Origin: Metridium senile
Lineage: Eukaryota; Cnidaria; Anthozoa; Actiniaria; Metridiidae
Direction: 5' to 3'
DNA: 64,000 nt
Assembly (NCBI GenBank): GCA_949775045.1
Contig: OX459105.1
Location: 890,541 to 954,540 of the forward strand
Both the position numbers and the translations under genes were made by a program. The first letter of the stretch is position 1, and each line of letters begins with the position of its first letter. Positions 57,474 through 64,000 of this stretch are shown one piece after another. The notes beneath the pieces were generated by a model. That model did not search any database. It was not told the origin of the DNA and was given only the letters and a program-made list of their open reading frames with translations.

Positions 57474-57995
57474 CCTTCGGCAACTTCTGTCGCACTTTTT
57501 AAACATGCGCACACTTTCAATTTCTCTGTCCTAGTCCTTCAACGTAACATTTTAATTTCAAGCATTGCGAAACAAGTTGCTGAGAAAATTGCAGTGTAAC
57601 ACGACCTTTACTTAGGCGGCCAGGAGACTATACGGGATATCGGGAATTTGAAAACAAATTACTAATAATTACTATGGTGAACATGCTGTCTTGAAATACG
57701 AATCTTAAATCCTCCAATCTTGTTCACTCGCCAGGCAGAGCACAAATGGTCACACAATATTCTCAAGGATTATTTTAAAGATACTACAAATTTATATTTA
57801 GACAAGTGACAAGAGACTCTTATACGTGTGTAAACGCTAGGTGGAGTCATGTGCACTGGCCTGCGTAGCAGCTTATAGGTTTGCTATACATATGCTCTCT
57901 TTTTATTATCATTATTATTTTTTTTGTTCAGTTGATAACTAACAACAGAGAAAAAATTTACAATGACTGTGGTAGAGAAAAAATGGTAGTTTCCC
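57474..57995. other. No gene seen
   Basis: CTGGCCTGCGTAGCAGCTTA at 57858-57877 is a solo end of the AGCCTGCGTAGCGGCT family (62053-62178). Nothing else recognised. Confidence 0.35.
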
Positions 57996-57999
57996 AAAG

Positions 58000-58375
58000 A
58001 TGATACAAATTTAGAGTGACACTGTTACATATTATGCTCTCATCCATTTGCAGAATTGCTGCTGAGCTCAAACTGTTGATCCCCCTGGTAGTTTCCCAAA
58101 ATGACTGGGACATAACCGTGGTAGCAGGAATATTTCAAAGATGTTACAAATTTAGAGTGACACTGTTACATATTATGCTCTCATCCATTTGCAGAATTGC
58201 TGCTGAGCTCAAACTGTGGATCCCCCTGGCAGTCCCAAAATGAGGCCGGGGGACATTACCATGCTAGCAGCCGACTCAATATTTGAAAGATGTTACAAAT
58301 TTCGAATGACTCTGTTACATATTATGCTCTCATCCATTTGCAGAATTGCTGCCGAGATCAAAGTGAATGCCGATA
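58000..58375. repeat. 145-bp tandem repeat, about 2.6 copies
   Basis: ACTGTTACATATTATGCTCT, CATCCATTTGCAGAATTGCT and GCTGAGCTCAAACTG recur at 58017, 58158 and 58309. Each carries the acceptor-like CCATTTGCAG. Function unknown. Confidence 0.85.
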
Positions 58376-59199
58376 ATAATAGAAAAAATAAAAATTTCGG
58401 TCGAAATATTGGAAAAATCACCGGGAAAAATCAGCAACCAAAAGTGTGTAACCAAAGAACTGCAATACCGACTACCCAAAACGGCGAAAAATTGAAATTA
58501 CCGAAATACCGTGCCTAACATAGGACATCTAAGTCCCACTGTCACCTTCAAAAATGGGGTTATTCGATGAACACTACTATTCTACACCTCCCCCTTTCCC
58601 GGATTAATTTAGCGGTAACTGGTGATTCCATAATATTATTTTAGGATTAGCAACCATGCAAAAACAGCTGAAACTGTAACACTATAGTGGACCCGGCTGA
58701 GATATAAAGTAGTTGGAAATACAAGTAATACAACAGATTAAACGTGACAAAGAAAGCATATTAAAATACTTAATGCTCTTGACACCCACGCTGCAGTCTC
58801 ACACACAAATCCATTAGGGACCGAAGAAGACGTTGATCAATGACTGGAATAAAATGAAGATGAAGAAGAGAACAAGAAAACTGAGAAGAAAGAACAATTA
58901 CAAACAAGCAGGACGAGCAGAAGGAAAAAGAGCAAGGAATCGAACACCAGTACCAAGATGATTATTAAACTACGCACTAGGAAGTAGCCCTCACTTAAAA
59001 TTAAATAATAAGGTCATTTAACTCCATCATTAAATGAAAGCCAATCTACCAACATGGCAAATTGCCTCTAACCTTGACACTATCACATTACTCACCGTCA
59101 ATCACATAGCGCTAAAGTTACAGACCAGCAACACTTGAAGAAGCTGTGCAAGGAGATCAGTGTTTCTCGACTGTAGCTGCGGTCTTCAAGTGAAGCAAA
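58376..59199. other. Upstream region of the LDLa-domain gene
   Basis: No coding exon; A-rich, partly purine-rich (GATGAAGAAGAGAACAAGAA at 58858). Promoter not defined. Confidence 0.35.
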
Positions 59200-59239
59200 A
59201 TGATTGCTCGAGTTGTAGTTGTGTTGGCTGCTCTTTCAG
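59200..59239 (+). CDS. Secreted LDL-receptor class A domain protein, exon 1
   Basis: MIARVVVVLAALS plus one base, donor TCAG|GTAAAT. With exon 2 it forms a signal peptide (MIARVVVVLAALSVILQVDP). All three introns seen are phase 1, the standard phase for extracellular module shuffling. Exons 59200-59239, 62830-62862 and 63718-63864 join in frame; the gene continues beyond 64000. The product is secreted or a type I membrane protein with at least one calcium-binding LDLa module. Identity of the whole protein cannot be told from one module. Confidence 0.7.
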
Positions 59240-59467
59240 GTAAATATTTGCTATTTTTCAACTTCAGTGTTAGATATTAAACTCATGATGTTGGATATGT
59301 TTGTTCCAATACGATCAGTCAGTATGATTTCATTTGCTTCGTAAGCTTCGGAAGTGCGTATCCTAAAAAGTATAAATAAACAAATAAATATATGGATAAT
59401 TTAATTAATAAGCACACGATATACTAAAGTAAAACGGCCCGGTTTTAGACCCTTTATCAGTTCCGTT

Positions 59468-59582
59468 CAGTGACCACGAATAATAGTTCCAAGACGAGGT
59501 TCCACTAGTTGCTGCACATAGCAAAACTTTTATCATGCGCAGCAACTCGAACCTCGACTTGGAACTATCATTCGTGGCACTG
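59468..59582. mobile_element. Hairpin element (CAGTGACCACGAATAATAGT)
   Basis: CAGTGACCACGAATAATAGT TCCAAGACGAGGTTC is mirrored at 59548-59582. A related but diverged hairpin is at 60801-60928 (shared GTCGAGGTT, TTGGAAC words). Confidence 0.8.
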
Positions 59583-59694
59583 GCAAATGACAATTGATTT
59601 CTATCTTTTTATTAAAATATCGTCCGAGTTTTTGCATTCTATGTACGTTGCTAAAAAGTTAGCCTGAGAAAACAACTAGACGTTCTATAATATA

Positions 59695-59920
59695 ATAGTA
59701 TAATATAGCTTGTATAGCGCTTATACAAGTCTGTTCTAAGCGCTTAAAATAAAAATACAAAATACAAAAATGGATATGATTACAATGAAAAAGCCAATTT
59801 AAATAAATGAGTTTTGAGTTTGGACTTGAACGAAGATAGACTTGAAATGACAGTAATTGAAGGAGGTAGAGATCGAGTTCTATATATTCGCGGGGGAAGA
59901 GGAGCGAAGGACGTCTGTTT
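59695..59920 (-). mobile_element. Retroposon 3' end, minus strand
   Basis: TATAGCGCTTATACAAGTCT GTTCTAAGCGCTTAAAATAA is the reverse complement of 4425-4490. Followed by A-rich non-coding sequence; no ATT run remains on this copy. Confidence 0.6.
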
Positions 59921-60141
59921 TCTCAGCTATTAAAATTCTGCATTAATATTGCTCATGCCATTTTAATAGTAGGAACTATAAAGTATTGAATCTCCCGGAT
60001 TGAGTCTGTTTAGTTTGTATTCTTTGGCTGGCCTACCGCCACAAGTATCAGCACTGATATTGAGTCTGCAGATTAGTAGCATGGGGGGAGGGGTGGGGAG
60101 GTTGTGCACAGGATAGCAGATTAGCTGCATGTCAGCACGTA

Positions 60142-60412
60142 TACACCTATATCAATTAACGTTGTCAGAAGGAGATCTGAATCTGCAATCTGAGACTGAA
60201 ATGAATTCAGGAAATTGCGTACTGCAAAAACCAGGCCTGGCCCTGTTTGTCGTTTTTTTGCGCTTAGCACCTTCAGATTTATACTTACCGTCTCCATATA
60301 CGAAGCCAGAAAGTGCACGCAATGAGAAAAAACTGCCGTACCCCAGAACTTATTTCGGTCTCAGATTGCAGATTCAGATCTCCTTCTGACAACGTTTTTT
60401 GAAATAGGTGTA
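60142..60412. mobile_element. Palindromic MITE (TACACCTAT ends)
   Basis: TACACCTATATCAATTAACG TTGTCAGAAGGAGATCTGAA TCTGCAATCTGAGA and its mirror up to 60412; arms about 55 bp. The right end TTTTTTGAAATAGGTGTA equals the word of the 66-bp tandem repeat at 36440-36700. Confidence 0.8.
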
Positions 60413-60800
60413 CACTGTGGCGATAGCTTTGTGAATCTGGGGTGCTTTCCACAACACTATCCGTTTGGAAATTCGAATTTGTTTGCACACAAATGGTTAC
60501 ATGGGGAGGCATAGGTGTACAGTGACGTATTTTGTTATCAAATTTTATTTTTATTTTTATTTTTAAATATCGTATTTTGTTATTGTTATTAGAAAATTAA
60601 AAATTATATTGTTAAAATGTTTGGTAAATAATCATCACAATACCAACACTTGTAAACTCTACGCTCACCTATTATAGGCGAACTTTTATTGATTTTATCA
60701 AGACATTAAAAGAGTGGGAGAAATGGACTACCTCAATCACGAGATTGGATACGATACTAGGATACTTCACAAGCATCCATTTGCACCATGAATATCCCTT

Positions 60801-60928
60801 TCCCGAATTCACTTGGATGACCACAAAACAATGGTTTCAAGTCGAGGTTTGCCTTGGTAAATAAAAGAATCAAGTTCAGTCTCGACTTGGAACCTTTGTC
60901 CAGTGTGATCACCGAAGCAAATTCGGGA
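60801..60928. mobile_element. Hairpin element (TCCCGAATT ends)
   Basis: TCCCGAATTCACTTGG / GAAGCAAATTCGGGA outer and GTTTCAAGTCGAGGTT / ATCTCGACTTGGAAC-type inner pairs. Confidence 0.6.
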
Positions 60929-61009
60929 CTTGAAGGTTTATTTGTTTAGTATATGCAGACGCATATTTTTTTCTTCAAACTGTTTTATTTTTTTACGCAG
61001 CTGGAAATA

Positions 61010-61345
61010 TCATTCGGAATATCATAGCTTCGGATTACTGAGCGGAAGGTCTGGGTTCAAACCCCGGCCGGACCATTACTCAGGGTCTTTAAATAATTGA
61101 GAAGAAGTTGTTGCCTTTGTTTCTTTAAAAGAAAAACTACAAATGGTTAGAACTTCACGTCCTCTCGGATAACGACGTAAAATGGAGGTCCCGTCTCTCA
61201 ATACTTTACAACATTGAGGGACGTAAAAGACATGGGTTGTATGGTGGCAGCTTAATGTGCCTTGATATACCTTCAACTCAAACACGTTGAGTAAGCGCAT
61301 TGAGCAGTTCTGGAAATGTGCTATATATAAGAACTAGCCATATTA
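61010..61345 (+). mobile_element. tRNA-derived SINE
   Basis: A tRNA-like head with TCTGGGTTCAAACCCCGGCC (B-box and T-arm) is followed by a body CAGGGTCTTTAAATAATTGA, ... CTCTCGGATAACGACGTAAA, GGAGGTCCCGTCTC, GAGGGACGTAAAAGAC. This matches a SINE type widespread in marine invertebrates (established knowledge, from memory). It ends with GCGCATTGAGCAGTTCTGGA and TGTGCTATATATAAGAAC, a LINE-like 3' tail. In intron 1 of the LDLa gene. Confidence 0.7.
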
Positions 61346-61569
61346 AGTCTAGTGCTCAACCAGGCGACATGCAAAAATGATCCGGATTATAATAGAGGTT
61401 AAATGTTAACGTCAACCGAACAATAAATGATGATAGAAGGGCTTGATAATTTGATGATCATAATGGCAATATCCAGGGTGGACGAGGGGAACATCGGATA
61501 TGTTTGTCGTATCTCTTAGGGGTGAAAAAAAAAATCCCCCCAAAAAAGCGAATTGGGAGATAATGACCA

Positions 61570-62050
61570 TATGCTAATATATGATGATGATGATGATACT
61601 GATAACGATGATAAAAAATAAAAACGATTATATCCATATGCTTATGATGTTAATGATGATAATGATAATGATAACGATGATAAAAATAAAAACGATTATG
61701 TCCATATGCTTATGATAATGATAACGATGATAAAAAAATAAAAACGATTATGTTCATATGCTAATATATGATGATGATGATAATGATAACGATGATAAAA
61801 AAAATAAAAAAGAATTATGTTCATATGCTAATGATGATGATGATGATAATGATAACGATGATAAAAATAAAAACCGATTATGTCCACATGCTAATGATGA
61901 TGATGATGATAATGATAACGATGATAAAAATAAACTGAAACGATTATGTCCATATGCTAATGATGATGATAATGGTAACGATGATAAAAAAAACGATCAT
62001 GTTCATATTCTAATGATGATGATGATGACAATGATAACGATGATAAAAAT
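61570..62050. repeat. Minisatellite of ~60-70-bp units (ATTATGTCCATATGCTAATG)
   Basis: About eight units combining (GAT)n, AATGATAACGATGATAAAAA and ACGATTATGTCCATATGCT. Confidence 0.9.
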
Positions 62051-62052
62051 AA

Positions 62053-62178
62053 AGCCTGCGTAGCGGCTCTCTCGAATGAAAGAGAGGAGGGGAGGAGATT
62101 AGGAGCGAAAGAGGATTAGGGAGAGCAGAGGGAGGGGAGGGGGGATTTCTTTCCTTCGAGAGAGCCGCTTCACAGGCT
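62053..62178. mobile_element. MITE with AGCCTGCGTAGCGGCTCTCT ends
   Basis: AGCCTGCGTAGCGGCTCTCT CGAA and TCGAGAGAGCCGCTTCACAG GCT are inverted; the centre is G/A-rich (GGAGGGGAGGGGGG). Inserted in the preceding minisatellite (AATAAA words on both sides). Confidence 0.8.
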
Positions 62179-62334
62179 AATAAAAATAAAAACGAGTTTG
62201 TCCATATGCTTATCATGTTGATCATAATGAGTACTGCCCTATGATATAATTGCGCCATTATGCCTACATGTGTTCCAGCATGATAGTCAGCTAGTAGATA
62301 TGTGATACTCATTACTACTGTGATAGGCCAAGGT

Positions 62335-62675
62335 GACTAGATCTCCTGATCGCTTAGACACGAAATCACCTTTCTACCCTGGAGGGGTAGGGTATTGGTA
62401 TATATAGACACTTACAGGGGTAGGGAGGGGCAAAGGTGACTAGCTAGATCTCCTGATCGCATAGACACGAAATCACATAGACATCGCATAGACACGAAAT
62501 CATTTCTTCCCTGGAGAGCTGGGATATTGGTATATATAGACACTTACAGGGGTAGGGAGGGGTAAAGGTGATCTTTCTAATACTGGCATAGACATGCAAT
62601 CACCTTTCTTCCCTGGAGGGGTAGGGTATTGGTATATATAGACACTTACAGGGGTAGGGAGGGGTAAAAAATTTA
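62335..62675. repeat. ~120-bp tandem repeat, 3 copies
   Basis: GGGTAGGGTATTGGTATATA, TAGACACTTACAGGGGTAGG, GAGGGG(C/T)AAAGGTGA recur at about 62386, 62518 and 62619. Confidence 0.85.
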
Positions 62676-62717
62676 TAGAAAATGTATAGGCATGCATTTC
62701 TTCGGTACCTAAAAAAC

Positions 62718-62777
62718 TGGCCGCAATAACGGGGTGGCCGTATTAAGCGGGTGGCCGTAAGGCGGGGTTCCGCTGTA
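62718..62777. mobile_element. Solo transposon end (GGGGTTCCGCTGTA)
   Basis: GGCCGCAATAACGGGGTGGC CGTATTAAGCGGGTGGCCGT AAGGCGGGGTTCCGCTGTA: repeated GGTGGCCGT words ending in a terminal-repeat-like GGTTCCGCTGTA. No partner end seen within the intron. Confidence 0.4.
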
Positions 62778-62829
62778 CTTGAAATATAATTAGTGATATA
62801 TAATAAATTGATCTAATTTTTAATTTCAG

Positions 62830-62862
62830 TAATCTTGCAAGTAGATCCAGTGAATTCTTTAG
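62830..62862 (+). CDS. Secreted LDLa-domain protein, exon 2
   Basis: 33-bp micro-exon, acceptor TTTTTAATTTCAG, donor TTTAG|GTGAGA, phase 1 on both sides; encodes VILQVDPVNSL, the end of the signal peptide and cleavage region. Confidence 0.65.
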
Positions 62863-62914
62863 GTGAGAAACCGATGCATAAGTTCAACTTTGATTGGCCA
62901 TTATGTGATTGATT

Positions 62915-63685
62915 GTGTTTTTGATTGGTTATGTTTTTGATTGATCAATTATGTTTTTGATTGATTAATTGATTGTGTTTTTGATTGATTGATTATGTTT
63001 TTGATTGATTAATTATGTTTTTGATTAATTAATTGATTGTGTTTTTGATTGATTAATTATGTTTTTGATTGATTGATTGTGTTTTTGATTGATTAATTGA
63101 TTGTGGTTTTGATTGATTAATTGATTGTGTTTTTGATTGATTAATTGATTGTGTTTTTGATTGATTAATTGATTGTGTTTTTGATTGATTAATTGATTGT
63201 GTTTTTGATTGATTAATTGATTGTGTTTTTGATTGATTAATTGATTGTGTTTTTGATTGATTAATTGATTGTGTTTTTGATTGATTGATTGTGTTTTTGA
63301 TTGATTGATTGTGTTTTTGATTAATTGATTGTGTTTTTGATTGATTAATTGATTGTGTTTTTGATTGATTAATTGATTGTGTTTTTGATTGATTAATTGA
63401 TTGTGTTTTTGATTGATTAATTGATTTTGTTTTTGATTGTTTAATTGATTGTGTTTTTGATTGATTAATTGATTGTGTTTTTGATTGATTGATTGTGTTT
63501 TTGATTAATTGATTGTGTTTTTGATTGATTAATTGATTGTGTTTTTGATTGATTAATTGATTGTGTTTTTGATTGATTAATTGATTGTGTTTTTGATTGA
63601 TTAATTGATTGTGTTTTTGATTGATTAATTGATTGTGTTTTTGATTGATTAATTGATTGTGTTTTTGATTGATTAATTATGTGAT
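62915..63685. repeat. 22-bp satellite (TGTTTTTGATTGATTAATTG) in intron 2
   Basis: About 35 tandem copies of TTGATTGATTAATTGATTGT with variants lacking the middle ATTAATTG. It ends 30 bp before the exon-3 acceptor. The SINQSKTQ-type ORF on the minus strand is an artefact. Confidence 0.95.
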
Positions 63686-63717
63686 TGATCATTTACTTGT
63701 TCGATATCTTTATCTAG

Positions 63718-63864
63718 TAAACTGCAACACGTTAAAGACATCCAGAGTAGCTTGGGTTCCCTGTGGATTTCGTCAAAGTCAAGACTGTATTCAAGAGGGT
63801 TGGGAATGTGATCGAGTCAACGATTGTGAAGACGGTTCCGATGAAGCCTTTTGCGGAATTTCTG
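63718..63864 (+). CDS. Secreted LDLa-domain protein, exon 3 (LDLa module)
   Basis: 49 codons: VNCNTLKTSRVAWVPCGFRQ SQDCIQEGWECDRVNDCEDG SDEAFCGIS G. Six cysteines at exon residues 3, 16, 24, 31, 37 and 46, and the calcium site signature CDRVNDCEDGSDE define an LDLa module occupying one phase 1-1 exon. Donor TCTG|GTATGT; the next exon is outside the window. Confidence 0.85.
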
Positions 63865-63905
63865 GTATGTAGTGTTTTTTATCCTTAACCACAACTAGGG
63901 TGGCA

Positions 63906-63967
63906 TGGGCGGCCTAGCGGTGAGAGCGTTGCCCTTTCAACCTGGGTTCGATTCCCGGCTCTGGCGA
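63906..63967 (+). mobile_element. tRNA-derived SINE head
   Basis: GGGCGGCCTAGCGGTGAGAG (A-box) and GGGTTCGATTCCCGG (B-box/T-arm) are well kept, but the anticodon arm is shortened, so it is not a functional tRNA. The element continues past the window. Confidence 0.6.
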
Positions 63968-64000
63968 CAAGTGAATAGAGTTTGTTTGATGTGTTGTTCT

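Noticed and set aside
61020..61075. Functional tRNA gene
   Set aside because: Only the B-box/T-arm is tRNA-like and a SINE body follows; no complete cloverleaf can be drawn. The same holds for 53735-53835 and 63906-63967.
63465..63692. SINQSKTQ repeat protein on the minus strand
   Set aside because: Artefact of the 22-bp intronic satellite, which is a multiple of neither 3 nor any coding period and lies inside a phase-checked intron.

Overview
The window is a piece of animal (metazoan) nuclear genome: AT-rich, with multi-exon genes bounded by GT/AG introns, many non-LTR retrotransposon fragments, many palindromic non-autonomous DNA transposons (MITEs), tRNA-derived SINEs, and long micro-, mini- and satellite arrays. 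The transposon ends, the SINE type and the expanded glycosyltransferase and RPA-like genes suggest a marine invertebrate, most likely a cnidarian. That is an inference from style; no ribosomal or mitochondrial marker is present. || Genes with good support: (1) ASF1, the histone H3-H4 chaperone, four exons at 50894-55606 on the plus strand, complete, ending exactly at the conserved core without the usual C-terminal tail. (2) A GT31 beta-1,3-galactosyltransferase-like type II membrane protein at 19533-20654 (plus, one coding exon). (3) The first three exons of a secreted LDL-receptor class A domain protein, from 59200 past the window end. (4) A three-exon gene (46175-48923) for a Ser/Pro-rich, probably disordered protein with basophilic kinase/14-3-3-like sites. 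(5) An RPA1-like OB-fold/zinc-ribbon ORF broken by a frameshift (5942-7077), with two near-identical upstream mini-exons. (6) A fucosyltransferase (GT10) 3' fragment (24253-24930) that lacks its N-terminal half and its catalytic T-E-K segment. (7) A two-exon hypothetical gene (about 27831-30351), whose intron is filled by satellites. There is also an orphan minus-strand exon (21528-21641) resembling the C-terminus of the GT31 protein, and a nuclease-like transposon ORF fragment near 35 kb. || Layout: 0-10 kb holds the RPA-like locus with MITEs; 10-19 kb is a graveyard of at least four LINE fragments; 19-25 kb holds the glycosyltransferases; 25-45 kb is dominated by tandem repeats (tetranucleotide, 57-, 62-, 66-, 70- and 251-bp units, and GGAT-type minisatellites) with dispersed MITEs; 45-64 kb is the gene-bearing part, with MITEs in nearly every intron. 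|| The most interesting structural observation is a group of transposon-like elements (10813-11230, 47287-47708, 49476-50045, 56514-56963, 57278-57473, perhaps 9360-9520 and a 3-kb element at 1-3062). They have short terminal inverted repeats, 5-8 bp target-site duplications where these can be read, and interiors written in one short word repeated in the same orientation (for example CCCGCATCCCG, GGGATCAGGGATCA, CACGGATCACGG, CGAGTTAAGG, GCGATTTAAG). A second cross-locus theme is one satellite unit (GCGTCGGTGTTT core) found at 8.6, 28-30, 42.6 and 52.7 kb, twice directly downstream of a conserved hairpin (GACGAAGGGCTAAAGCTCGA) with a hammerhead-like core.
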